Positions 17,548 through 25,766 of a stretch of DNA of 64,000 nucleotides are shown piece after piece. A program made the position numbers and the translations under genes. The notes under the pieces are model-generated. The model ran no database searches. It saw only the letters and a program-made list of their open reading frames with translations, and was not told the DNA's origin. The stretch lies in NCBI GenBank assembly GCA_017468395.1, contig JAFUIR010000016.1:1-64000 (forward strand). Reading direction: 5' to 3'. Every line of letters starts with the position of its first letter. The first letter of the stretch is position 1. This DNA comes from Lachnospiraceae bacterium (GTDB lineage Bacteria; Bacillota; Clostridia; Lachnospirales; Lachnospiraceae).

Positions 17548-18532
17548 GGTAAACAATATTTCTAAGTCTTATCGGATTAATAAGCGTCCCAAAGGGATAC
17601 CGGGCATGCTTGCAAATCTTTTTGTACCGAAGTATGAGATGCGGCAGGCGGTGAAAGAGGTAAGTTTTCAAATTGAAAAAGGAGACATGGTAGGGTTTAT
17701 CGGACCAAACGGAGCGGGAAAATCAACCACCATTAAAATGCTTTCCGGCATTTTGTACCCGGACAAAGGAGAAATCAAGGTAAATGGTTATGTCCCTTAC
17801 AAACAGCGTAAGGAATATGTAGGAAGTATCGGTGTAGTCTTTGGACAAAAATCACAGTTACAGTGGGATTTACCGGTTATTGACAGTTTTGAACTTTTGA
17901 AAGCAATATACCGCATACCGGAAGAAAAGTATCGCAAAAACTTAGACCGCTTTGTGCAAATGCTGGATATGGGCAATTTTTTGCAGCAGCCTGTAAGACA
18001 ACTTTCCCTTGGGCAGCGTATGAGGGCGGATATTGTGGCGGCATTGCTTCATTCACCGGAAATCGTGTTTTTTGACGAGCCTACCATTGGGGTGGATGTG
18101 GTAGGAAAAGAAACCATTCGGAACTTCATTAAGGAACTGAATGCCGAGGATGAGGTAACCATGCTCTTTACTACCCACGACATGCAGGACATTGAGAAAG
18201 TGTGCGAAAAATTGATAGTCATAGACAAGGGCGAGAAAATATACGATGGTTCCCTTTTGGGTATCCGGGAAAAATATGGAACCACCAGGCAACTGGACGT
18301 GGAATTTGCAGGTATAGAGCACATTGCGCCCATTGCAAATGTGGAGATGGTGGAACTGGATGAATTGGACGGCAGAAAGAAACGCTTTGTTTTTGAAAAT
18401 AAGCAGGTGCAGATTAATGATTTAATGAACTTTTTGCTGCAGAATTATCGTGTGCGGGATATCAGTATTTCAGAGCCGGAAATAGAGGGTATTATCCGCA
18501 AAATCTATAATGGAGAGGTGATTACCACATGA
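17534..18532 (+). CDS. ABC transporter ATP-binding protein
   Basis: A 332-residue ATPase starting at GTG with GGGAGG eight bases upstream. Walker A is GPNGAGKST, the signature LSLGQRMR and Walker B VFFDEP. The long N-terminal lead and C-terminal domain fit the subfamily that pairs with ABC2_membrane_6 (DUF990) permeases. It overlaps both neighbours (GTG inside the upstream gene; ATGA into the permease), so translation is coupled. Confidence 0.92.
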   Translation: MSLIEVNNISKSYRINKRPKGIPGMLANLFVPKYEMRQAVKEVSFQIEKGDMVGFIGPNGAGKSTTIKMLSGILYPDKGEIKVNGYVPYKQRKEYVGSIGVVFGQKSQLQWDLPVIDSFELLKAIYRIPEEKYRKNLDRFVQMLDMGNFLQQPVRQLSLGQRMRADIVAALLHSPEIVFFDEPTIGVDVVGKETIRNFIKELNAEDEVTMLFTTHDMQDIEKVCEKLIVIDKGEKIYDGSLLGIREKYGTTRQLDVEFAGIEHIAPIANVEMVELDELDGRKKRFVFENKQVQINDLMNFLLQNYRVRDISISEPEIEGIIRKIYNGEVITT

Positions 18533-19323
18533 ATTTAGCACCCTACATGGCATATTTTAAGAAAAGTTTTTTAAACAGAAGTGCTTACCGGTTTGACCAT
18601 ATCATGAGCATATTTTCCAATTGTCTGCGTATGTTTATCTTCTGGGAAATTTATAAGGCCCTTTATGGCGGACGGCAGGAAATTGACGGCGTTACTATGT
18701 CCATGGTGACTACGAACTTTGTTTTATCTATGGGTTTGGACGCGGTTTTTTACATCAATGACTATTTTTTGCCGGATAAGATTGGCAACGGCAGTATTAC
18801 CACAGAACTTTTAAGACCCATGAGTTTTAAAGGAAGAATGATAGCGGAAAATATGGGAAACGCAGTGTTTAATCTGTTGTTCCGTTTTGCACCTGCCTTT
18901 GTGGTGGCTTGTTTGCTCATAGGAATTTTGCCACCGGCAAGTCCCCTGATGCTGGTACTGTTTGTGGTTAGTGCAGTGCTTGGATATGGAGTACTTTGGA
19001 CCATTAGTTTTGCGGTGCAGATGACGGCTTTTTGGCTTTTAAATGTATGGAGCATGACCACTATTAAAAATGTATTTGTCAATGTGCTGTCAGGCACCAT
19101 GATTCCTTTATGGTTTATGCCGGATTGGATGGAAGGTGTGCTGAAATTCACTCCTTTTTCTTCCATTTATTTTACGCCGATACAGATTTATTTGGGACAG
19201 TTGGAACCGGGAGAAATAGCCATAAAATGCGCCATACAGTTACTTTGGATTGGGGTGATTTATGTGGTAGGTGATATTTTGTGGAAATGCGGTCAGAAGA
19301 AACTGGTAGTGCAGGGAGGTTAG
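18529..19323 (+). CDS. ABC-2 family permease (ABC2_membrane_6 / DUF990 type)
   Basis: A 264-residue membrane protein with about six hydrophobic segments. The N-terminal YMAYFKKSFLNRSAYRFD and central GNGSITTELLRPM resemble DUF990 permeases. It forms an exporter with the second permease and the two ATPases. The cargo is unknown; the linked LytTR system suggests a peptide or antimicrobial response, which is inference. Confidence 0.85.
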   Translation: MNLAPYMAYFKKSFLNRSAYRFDHIMSIFSNCLRMFIFWEIYKALYGGRQEIDGVTMSMVTTNFVLSMGLDAVFYINDYFLPDKIGNGSITTELLRPMSFKGRMIAENMGNAVFNLLFRFAPAFVVACLLIGILPPASPLMLVLFVVSAVLGYGVLWTISFAVQMTAFWLLNVWSMTTIKNVFVNVLSGTMIPLWFMPDWMEGVLKFTPFSSIYFTPIQIYLGQLEPGEIAIKCAIQLLWIGVIYVVGDILWKCGQKKLVVQGG

Positions 19324-19328
19324 CAAAA

Positions 19329-20138
19329 ATGCGTAATGACACTCTGAATGTAATAGGGGTATATACAAAAACCATTATGAAGGCGTGGTTCCAGTACAAG
19401 GTGGATGCCGTGCTCCGGTCTTTGGCTGTGTTTTTAAGGGAAGCCACGGGCATTATTGTAATTTATTTTACGCTTCTTAAATTTGACTCCTTAAACGGAT
19501 GGAATATGTATGAAATGTTTTTTCTGTTCAGTCTGCTTTTTTTGACTTACGGGATTATGATTCTGTTTTTTACGGGTCTTAGGGACTTTGGCAGAACCGT
19601 AAGGGACGGGAGTTTTGACCGTTTTATTTTAAGACCCAGGGGACTGTTGTTTCAAATTATTTTTGTAAATGCGGACTGGTTTGCAGCCATTGGACATGGT
19701 GGTCTGGGGCTGGTGCTTTTCTTAATATCTGCCGGAAAAGTGGGGGTTTCGTGGAATCTGGGATTGGCGCTTTATTACATAGTAACGATTTTGGGCGGCG
19801 TGCTGATACAGGGGGCAATTTTTCTTTTTTTGGCAACCTTAAATATTTATTTAATGGAAACAAATAGTTTGAAAGAACTATTTTATTGGAATATGCGTAA
19901 GTTTGCAGGTTATCCCATTAGTGTGTTTCATAAATCGGTACAGGCCCTGTTAATTTATGTGGTACCCTTTGCTTTTGTAAACTATTTTCCGTGCCAGTTT
20001 TTACTGCGCAAAGAGGATATGGGGCAGTATCCGGAGATTTTTATGTATATGACGCCCTTTATTGGAGTGGGGATGTTTGCGGTTGCCTATCTTTTTTGGA
20101 AATATAGTATCCGTTTTTACAAAAGTTCGGGAAATTAG
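19329..20138 (+). CDS. ABC-2 family permease (ABC2_membrane_6 / DUF990 type)
   Basis: A 269-residue partner permease with about six hydrophobic segments and the related RDGSFDRFILRPRG loop. The Met at 19329 is chosen since GGGAGG lies eight bases upstream, overlapping the end of the previous gene; an in-frame start at 19281 would overlap that gene by 43 bp. It is the last gene of the exporter operon. Confidence 0.85.
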   Translation: MRNDTLNVIGVYTKTIMKAWFQYKVDAVLRSLAVFLREATGIIVIYFTLLKFDSLNGWNMYEMFFLFSLLFLTYGIMILFFTGLRDFGRTVRDGSFDRFILRPRGLLFQIIFVNADWFAAIGHGGLGLVLFLISAGKVGVSWNLGLALYYIVTILGGVLIQGAIFLFLATLNIYLMETNSLKELFYWNMRKFAGYPISVFHKSVQALLIYVVPFAFVNYFPCQFLLRKEDMGQYPEIFMYMTPFIGVGMFAVAYLFWKYSIRFYKSSGN

Positions 20139-20177
20139 TTTTTTTTAAAAGTTTTTATAACAAATATAGGAAAAGAT

Positions 20178-20185
20178 GGTATAAT
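20178..20185 (+). promoter_or_regulatory. Extended -10 promoter of the CbiT-like gene
   Basis: TGGTATAAT with TATAAT at 20180-20185; no clear -35 box. It lies 54 bp upstream of the ATG. Confidence 0.5.
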
Positions 20186-20239
20186 GGTAAAAATTGCAGA
20201 CACGTTCTGGCAAGATAACATACGCAAGGGGGCTAAGTT

Positions 20240-21151
20240 ATGGAACAGCAGATTTTTACCAATGAAGTGATTTTATCATGGCTTCAATATTATGCTAAAA
20301 ATACTACACTGGATTTGGAGCATGTGAAAATTATTGATATCACCAAAAAGAACAAAAATATTATTCCTACGGTTGAGGCACACAAAACCACGATGGTCTT
20401 TACCAATGCCGGTATTGATGATATTTTCTACCGCCTGTGGAATGCGGGACTTGGAGAGTGTGATGTCTGGTATAATGAGGGGTCAGACCCTTCCGGCGAG
20501 ATTCTGAACCAAAAGGTAAAGGATATGATTGACAGAGGAATTAATGCTTCCGCGGGTATGCTGATAATTAATCCAAATGCCAGAAACACAGCGAAAATCG
20601 GTCTTAGTAATGAGATGTTTGAACGCGGCTCCATTCAGTATGTGGGCAGCGAAATCCGTGCCATTATTTTAAATAAAATGATGGTGGACACTCAGGATGA
20701 TATTTGTGTAATCGGCGGTGCAAGTATTGCCATCGAGACTGCGCTTTTGGCACCTGAGGGTTCTGTGCTTGCGGTGGAATACAGTCATCAGGACCGTGCT
20801 ACACTGGCAGATAACGTGGCACGTTTTGACTTACATAATATAAAAATCATTGACCACATCGATGGGGACAGCATGAAAGATTGTCCCGTTCCTTCTTTGG
20901 TATTTTTAGTGGCATCAGCCAGCACCGAGCAGGAACTTTCTTATCTTACAAGTATCAATCCAAACATTAATGTGGTTATTTACACTTTGGACTTTAAGGT
21001 TGCTGCCGGTATTAAAGATACTTTGCAGAATTTGGGCCTGACAGACATTGATACCATACAGGTATCCGTATCCAAACTGGGAAGTAATAATACCTTTAAG
21101 CAGGAGCCTGCTCCATGGATTATCACTGCCAGAACCCGCAATAACGGTTAA
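20240..21151 (+). CDS. CobL/CbiT-like methyltransferase, orphan
   Basis: A 303-residue protein resembling precorrin-6Y methyltransferases. The first half resembles the CbiE region loosely (GLGECDVWYNEGSD). The second half resembles CbiT: GSEIRAIILNKM, then the Rossmann-like CVIGGASIAIETALLAPEGSVLAVEYS and NVARFDLHNIKIIDH. The usual SAM-binding GxGxG is weak (GGASI), so activity is uncertain. No other cobalamin gene is in the window. AAGGGGG lies seven bases before ATG. The stop codon abuts a putP remnant. Confidence 0.65.
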   Translation: MEQQIFTNEVILSWLQYYAKNTTLDLEHVKIIDITKKNKNIIPTVEAHKTTMVFTNAGIDDIFYRLWNAGLGECDVWYNEGSDPSGEILNQKVKDMIDRGINASAGMLIINPNARNTAKIGLSNEMFERGSIQYVGSEIRAIILNKMMVDTQDDICVIGGASIAIETALLAPEGSVLAVEYSHQDRATLADNVARFDLHNIKIIDHIDGDSMKDCPVPSLVFLVASASTEQELSYLTSINPNINVVIYTLDFKVAAGIKDTLQNLGLTDIDTIQVSVSKLGSNNTFKQEPAPWIITARTRNNG

Positions 21152-21672
21152 AGGCGGAAGGTCACTGGGACCTTGGGTAACCGCAATGAGTGCAGAGGCC
21201 TCAGATATGAGTGGGTGGCTTTTGATGGGATTGCCCGGAGTTGCTTACTGGTGCGGTATTGCAGATGCAGAGTTCTTTGGACTTGCTGCAGATTATGGTA
21301 TTTTAAGTGTTTGCTCCATGCTGGCATGGGGACTTGGATATTTCGGTATGCCTCAGGTTCTGCTCCGTTTCATGGCAATCCGTAAGGAAGAGGAACTGAA
21401 ATACTCCAGAAGAATTGCTATGGTATGGGTAATCATTTCTCTTGCAGTTGCAGTGTTTATCGGTATTGTGGGAAGAACTTTATATCCTACGGCTCATTTG
21501 ACATCCACAAGTGCAGAGAATATCTTTATCATACTTGCGCTTGGCTCTTTGCCTGCTCTTTTGGCAGGTTTTGTAATGGCAGGTATTCTTGCGGCTACAA
21601 TCGGTTTCGCTTTTGACAGCGCCGCCTTCTAAAGAAATGGAAGAGGATTTTGAAGCGGTTAGTGCAAAATAA
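21152..21672 (+). pseudogene. putP: Remnant of sodium/proline symporter putP
   Basis: The translation starts inside the symporter at GGRSLGPWVTAMSAEASDMS and continues GWLLMGLPG, all hallmarks of PutP. It then jumps to SVCSMLAWGLGYFGMPQVLL, a segment from much later in the family, so a large internal part is deleted. A third break follows AGFVMAGILAAT: a stop arises in that frame, while the native C-terminal tail (PPSKEMEEDFEAVSAK, stop at 21670-21672) continues in another frame. The N-terminus is absent and the remnant begins right after the upstream stop codon. It cannot be functional. Confidence 0.85.
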
Positions 21673-21695
21673 AATATTGCCTAAAGAGGTGCAAA

Positions 21696-22661
21696 ATGGA
21701 AATAAAAGGTTTTACATACGGATATGATGCAAAGAGAGGGGATTTACGTTCCAAAGAGGGCATAAAATCACAGGAACTTCTGTATCAAACGGGGGTTAAC
21801 TGGATTTGTCTGCCGGTGGTATGTGAGCAGGAAACTGCCCATAGTACGGAGATTTCCTTTGACTTTGGAAGAACCTGTTCCGACAGGGATATTATGGCGA
21901 CTGTGCAGCGTGCGCATAACAACAATATCAAGGTGTGTTTAAAACCTATGGTAAATTGTAAGGATGGTGTGTGGCGTGCTTACATTAATTTTGCAGATTC
22001 GGATTTTGAAGGAAAAGATCCCTACTGGGATAAGTGGTTCAAAAACTATGGCGATTTTATGAAGTATTATGCACAACTGGCTCAGGAGACAGGCTGTGAA
22101 ATGCTTTGTATCGGCTGTGAAATGTGTGGAACCGAGCGCAAAGAGACCCATTGGAGAAAATTAATTTCCGAGATTAGAGAAATTTACTTTGGCAAGTTGA
22201 TTTACAACACAAACCATGGTCACGAGGATGATGTGAAGTGGTTTGATGCAGTGGATTATGTCGGAACCAGTGCCTATTTTCCGGTGGCCAAGGAGGGCGG
22301 TGCAACCTCTGAGATAATGCAGGAGAGATGGGCAGCTATCCGGGAGGAAATGTATAAAGTCCACAAGAAATTTAACAAGCAGATTGTATTTATCGAAATC
22401 GGATGCAGAAGTGCCCACGGCTGCGCTTGCATGCCATGGGATTTCCAGCACAGGGATTTGCCTCATGATGAGGATGAACAGGCTGCATTTTATGATTCCT
22501 GCCTGACTGTGTTTGCAGACCAGCCTTGGTTTGGCGGTGTATTTTGGTGGGACTGGAGTACCTTTATTTACGATACAAAAGAGGCGGCCTTAAAGGACAA
22601 TGGATTTAATATTCATTTGAAAAAAGCAGAGGATGTCTTGAAAAAATGGTATAATAAATAG
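21696..22661 (+). CDS. GH113-like glycoside hydrolase
   Basis: A 321-residue TIM-barrel enzyme resembling GH113 beta-mannanases. The likely acid/base is Glu142 in CIGCEMCGTE and the nucleophile Glu234 in VFIEIGCRS; FWWDWS near the C-terminus is a typical aromatic subsite. No signal peptide, so it acts on short imported beta-mannosides. AAAGAGG precedes the ATG. It is preceded by the putP remnant and followed by a terminator. Confidence 0.82.
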   Translation: MEIKGFTYGYDAKRGDLRSKEGIKSQELLYQTGVNWICLPVVCEQETAHSTEISFDFGRTCSDRDIMATVQRAHNNNIKVCLKPMVNCKDGVWRAYINFADSDFEGKDPYWDKWFKNYGDFMKYYAQLAQETGCEMLCIGCEMCGTERKETHWRKLISEIREIYFGKLIYNTNHGHEDDVKWFDAVDYVGTSAYFPVAKEGGATSEIMQERWAAIREEMYKVHKKFNKQIVFIEIGCRSAHGCACMPWDFQHRDLPHDEDEQAAFYDSCLTVFADQPWFGGVFWWDWSTFIYDTKEAALKDNGFNIHLKKAEDVLKKWYNK

Positions 22662-22670
22662 GCTTTTATA

Positions 22671-22728
22671 AAGCCCCTTTCGGCAGATAGGATTGATGCA
22701 TGAAATTCCTAATTCCGGAAGGGGTTTT
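22671..22728 (+). terminator. Terminator between convergent genes
   Basis: AAGCCCCTTTCGG (22671-22683) pairs with CCGGAAGGGGTTTT (22715-22728), with inner TAGGA/TCCTA pairing. It sits between the GH113 gene and the reverse-strand small gene and can serve both. Confidence 0.75.
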
Positions 22729-22731
22729 GTT

Positions 22732-23010
22732 TTAGCGGATAACCCGTATAACAAATGCAGTGGTTTGGGGCGGTATGCTTAAGGTCATAAAGGCGGCGTG
22801 GCGTACTTGCACGCGCATGCCGGGACGCAGCTCTGAAAAATTCATGGGGCGTCCGAATATATCAAAAATCCGTGCTTCTCTTGGCACATTGAACCGTATG
22901 ACAGATGATAAATCTCTGTCGCTGATAGTGGTAAAACTGCGGGACTGTCTGTCCACGTCTACAATTCTGCCGATGGTAATATTGTCGGGGCGGTTTTGTC
23001 TGATATCCAT
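22732..23010 (-). CDS. Small hypothetical protein
   Basis: A 92-residue protein with no signal or membrane segment. VGRI-like ITIGRIVDVD at the start, a central IRFNVPREARIFDIFGRPM and FSELRPGMRVQVRH suggest a compact beta-barrel (OB-like) fold, which is inference. The Met at 23010 is chosen because AAGAGG lies upstream at the right spacing; the in-frame 125-residue version has no ribosome site. Function unknown. Confidence 0.7.
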   Translation of the reverse strand: MDIRQNRPDNITIGRIVDVDRQSRSFTTISDRDLSSVIRFNVPREARIFDIFGRPMNFSELRPGMRVQVRHAAFMTLSIPPQTTAFVIRVIR

Positions 23011-23101
23011 AAAATTTCCTCTTTTTGCTTTATTAATATTGTATTCGACAGAGGAGCAAGGGTTCGGTTTTGGTGTTGATTTTCTTGTTTTGTATGATAA
23101 A

Positions 23102-23604
23102 ATGTACATACTGTCAACATTAAAGCGGTTGGCAGGAAGTGGCTATATCAGCCGGGAGAGTGTTTTCCTTGATTATGGCTGTGGTAAGGGACGTGCCGGG
23201 TTCTTTCTGAATCATGAGGTTGGTTGCAGGGTCATTGGCTTGGAATATGATGAGAAGATATATGGGCAGGCAGTGCAAAATTAAAAAAATACGTCAAGGG
23301 GCAGAACCTTGAGTTCCTTTGCCAAAAGGCAGAAGAATATGAGATAGATGATGGGGACTATTTTTACTTTTTTAATCCTTTTACGGTGGAAATTTTGCGG
23401 GCTGTGCTTTGCCGGATTGTAGAATCGTATTATAAGAAGCCGCGAAAGATGCTTCTGTTTTTTTATTATCCCGATGATGAGTACATAAGTTACCTGATGG
23501 CAGTAGACGAGGTTGGTTTTTTTGATGAAATCGATTGTAGGGATTTGTTTCAAGGTAAGAACAACAGAGAGCGGATAATGGTATTTGCGTTAAATGAAAT
23601 TTAA
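23102..23604 (+). pseudogene. Frameshifted SAM-dependent methyltransferase
   Basis: The first part (to 23284) encodes the class I SAM-binding motif VFLDYGCGKGRAGFF followed by GLEYDEKIYGQAVQN and a stop. The remainder continues in another frame (KKYVKGQNLEFL, then FYFFNPFTVEILRAV and RIMVFALNEI, ending 23604). A single-base shift near the A-rich stretch 23277-23289 explains it. The N-terminus is also shortened and not preceded by a clear ribosome site. It could be a sequencing slip, but the shortened start argues for real decay. Confidence 0.75.
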
Positions 23605-23614
23605 GTAAAAAATA

Positions 23615-23644
23615 TTGACTTTTTCTTTAGGGATTGCATATAAT
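23615..23644 (+). promoter_or_regulatory. Promoter of the structured leader
   Basis: TTGACT at 23615-23620 and TATAAT at 23639-23644 with 18-bp spacing, directly after the methyltransferase remnant. Confidence 0.7.
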
Positions 23645-23650
23645 ATAAGT

Positions 23651-23805
23651 AACCGAAGATGCTTATGATTTTTCGGATTCTTAAGCGGAGGTTTTTCTGT
23701 AAGTTTGGTTCGCTTACCCCGAATAGGTTTATACCGAAAAAGAGAGAACCATTTTAGTAAGTGAGAATGCTCCTAACGTAAGTTGGGAGCATTTGTTGTA
23801 CAAAA
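23651..23805 (+). ncRNA. Structured leader or small RNA of unknown class
   Basis: About 155 nt from a strong promoter to an intrinsic terminator. Visible helices: CCGAA/TTCGG near 23653-23677, GTAAG/CTTAC near 23700-23718, GGT/ACC near 23727-23738, and the terminator ATGCTCCTAAC/GTTGGGAGCAT (about 23768-23792) with a T-rich tail. The CGCTTAC arm could instead pair with GTAAGTGAG just before the terminator, giving two exclusive folds. This is compatible with a riboswitch or attenuator for the gene at 23820, or with a free small RNA. I could not match a known riboswitch motif. Confidence 0.5.
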
Positions 23806-23819
23806 GGGGAAGTTAGTCT

Positions 23820-24404
23820 GTGAACGAACTTTTAACGAAATTTAATGAGTATAAGTCTATAGTGAATTATCGGCTGGAATATGAATTGGCAAATGGAACA
23901 GAGATTGATTTTAAACTTAAACAAGCGGATTTTCCGCATCTAATTGGTTTGCATAAATTAAAGGATATTCCGGTCATAAGACAATTTAATGACAAAAACA
24001 ATTCTACGGTTAGTGCAAGGTACATATTGTCACGTATTAAGAAGGAAGAACTACTTACGGAATCGGTAATAAGAAATAGCATATACTTTTCAGATATTGA
24101 AGAGAGATACATGCGATTCTGTAAAGATAATATACTTTCATTATCTTACTCAGATGCCATTATAGATTTTGATGCATCAAAGATAGGCTCATCACTTCAA
24201 TCCAATTATATCTTGTTTGAAAAGAAAGACATAGGATATAATCATCTCTGTATTGCCGAAGATTCTTTCTCCCGAAAGTATGCGGAGTCTTTTTTTTATA
24301 ATCCAACTAATTTATATATTCATAATCAAAATATAGTAAAAGTAAAGAAAGTAAAAATATATGATGACAAGGGCAATTTATATATGGAGGATGAATTTGT
24401 TTAA
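23820..24404 (+). CDS. PBECR4-like protein (predicted BECR-fold RNase domain)
   Basis: A 194-residue protein. The pattern YRLEYELANGTEIDFKLKQ, FPHLIGLHKLKDI, two SxxF/IxxR helices and a C-terminal SFFYNPTNLYIHNQ resembles the PBECR4 domain described in polyvalent proteins of phages and mobile elements. GTG start with GGGGA nine bases upstream, 28 bp after a terminator hairpin. No antitoxin-like partner is obvious next to it. Assignment is from memory. Confidence 0.65.
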   Translation: MNELLTKFNEYKSIVNYRLEYELANGTEIDFKLKQADFPHLIGLHKLKDIPVIRQFNDKNNSTVSARYILSRIKKEELLTESVIRNSIYFSDIEERYMRFCKDNILSLSYSDAIIDFDASKIGSSLQSNYILFEKKDIGYNHLCIAEDSFSRKYAESFFYNPTNLYIHNQNIVKVKKVKIYDDKGNLYMEDEFV

Positions 24405-24451
24405 AAAATACATTAGTTGCTATAGATAAGAATTGTAGAGGAGAAATTTCC

Positions 24452-25546
24452 ATGGAAAACGCAATATGGAACGGAAAGAGGCTGTTAGCCTTTGAAATTG
24501 CAAAAGATTACTATACAGAAAAAATGATTCGCAAGGCCAGTTATCAGGGCGAACTTTTGTGCCCTGATCCGCAGTGCAAAAGCCCCGTTTTGAAATATTG
24601 TCATGGGGAGATTAGGGAGCCTTATTTTGCCCATCGGGACGATACGCAGTGCGATTATATCCAATATGAAAAAAGTAGCGGTGTCTTTCACGGATTGCGC
24701 CTTGCTTTGTACGAGCATTTTCAGGCATGTGATTACACGGTACAAATGGAAGTGAAAGTGTTGGACCATCACTATAGCCATTTGTTTTTTGAGTGGGAGG
24801 ATGGAAACAAGACGGCACTGGAACTTGGCACTAAATCTACGAATCTAAAGGACGTAGAGCAAATTTGCGCCCAGTACAAGGAAAAGGATATATCAGTCAG
24901 TTGGTTAGTGGTGGACCAACCGGGCAAACCCATTAAAGAGGAGCATACCTATTTCCTGAAACGGTTTTGCCTAAACGAATCTGCTAATAGGAGCCTGTTG
25001 GTATTGGGATATGACGGCGAAACAATTACCCAGTATAAAGAAGACCCTAATTCTTACATGGTGGATGGAAGGAAATGGGGAGGACAAGGTTATCCTGCAC
25101 TTTTTTCGTACAAGGCGCACTTGACGCATTTGTATTTTGAGGATGGTGCATTGACCACCATGGGTTTTCAGGAAGCATACGAGACTTTTTTGAAGGAAAA
25201 ACAAACAGCCTTTGAGAACTATAAACAGCAAATTGAAAATGATAAAAAGCAATTAGAAGATGCCAAAGAGCAATTGCAAAGGCGATATGAGGAATTGCAA
25301 AAGGAGCGTGAAAACAGAAAGAACGGATTTTTGGTTGTTAATTCCCATGGACAGGATTATGAAGAACTCAAACAGTCTATTTTGCCCTACATAAATCAGC
25401 AGGAAAAACCGGTAAAAGATGCAGAAGAAAATCGTTGGATTCGTTGTGAGTTTTGTGGCGAAGTAAAGCAGGATGGGGAATTTGTGAGTTATGGTGGAAA
25501 AGGCAGGGTAAATCTGGGAAAATGTAAGGCCTGTGAGAGCAAGTAA
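24452..25546 (+). CDS. CoiA-like competence nuclease with zinc ribbon
   Basis: A 364-residue protein. The N-terminal part has the CoiA-type cysteine pair CPDPQC...SPVLKY and HFAH-like PYFAHRDD, then a nuclease-like core (about 60-160). A coiled coil spans about 240-290 (repeated KQQ/EEL heptads). The C-terminus has CEFCG...CKAC, a zinc ribbon. CoiA acts in DNA uptake in streptococci; comM and dprA elsewhere in the window would be partners in principle. GGAG lies before the ATG. Confidence 0.72.
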   Translation: MENAIWNGKRLLAFEIAKDYYTEKMIRKASYQGELLCPDPQCKSPVLKYCHGEIREPYFAHRDDTQCDYIQYEKSSGVFHGLRLALYEHFQACDYTVQMEVKVLDHHYSHLFFEWEDGNKTALELGTKSTNLKDVEQICAQYKEKDISVSWLVVDQPGKPIKEEHTYFLKRFCLNESANRSLLVLGYDGETITQYKEDPNSYMVDGRKWGGQGYPALFSYKAHLTHLYFEDGALTTMGFQEAYETFLKEKQTAFENYKQQIENDKKQLEDAKEQLQRRYEELQKERENRKNGFLVVNSHGQDYEELKQSILPYINQQEKPVKDAEENRWIRCEFCGEVKQDGEFVSYGGKGRVNLGKCKACESK

Positions 25547-25575
25547 AATTTAAATAGTATAAATAGAATAAATAG

Positions 25576-25626
25576 AAACCCCTTCCGGTGCGAAAAACTG
25601 TAGCAACATAACCGGAAGGGGTTTTA
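25576..25626 (+). terminator. Intrinsic terminator
   Basis: AACCCCTTCCGGT pairs perfectly with ACCGGAAGGGGTT, followed by TTA. Its sequence closely resembles the terminator at 22671-22728. Confidence 0.8.
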
Positions 25627-25659
25627 CTACCTATGAATGTCACTGACCGATGCCGAAAT

Positions 25660-25690
25660 GCAACTTACCTACCCGAAAACGCAACTTACC
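25660..25690 (+). promoter_or_regulatory. Direct-repeat operator, probable LytTR-type site
   Basis: GCAACTTACC occurs at 25660-25669 and again at 25681-25690, a 21-bp period (two helical turns) ending ten bases before the -35 box. LytTR proteins bind paired 9-10 bp direct repeats with this period. The operon downstream encodes a LytTR protein, so autoregulation is a fair inference. Confidence 0.6.
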
Positions 25691-25700
25691 TTTAGGCCTA

Positions 25701-25729
25701 TTGAAGCTTATTTTTTGTGCTGTTATGAT
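25701..25729 (+). promoter_or_regulatory. Promoter of the ABC-LytTR-DUF3021 operon
   Basis: TTGAAG at 25701-25706 and TATGAT at 25724-25729 with 17-bp spacing, 38 bp before the ATG. Confidence 0.6.
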
Positions 25730-25766
25730 ACACTCATCAGAACCGGAGAGGAGAAGAAAGTAAAAA

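Noticed and set aside
22760-23100. Forward open frame upstream of the methyltransferase remnant
   Set aside because: It is antisense to the small reverse gene at 22732-23010; only sequence from about 23102 matches a methyltransferase.
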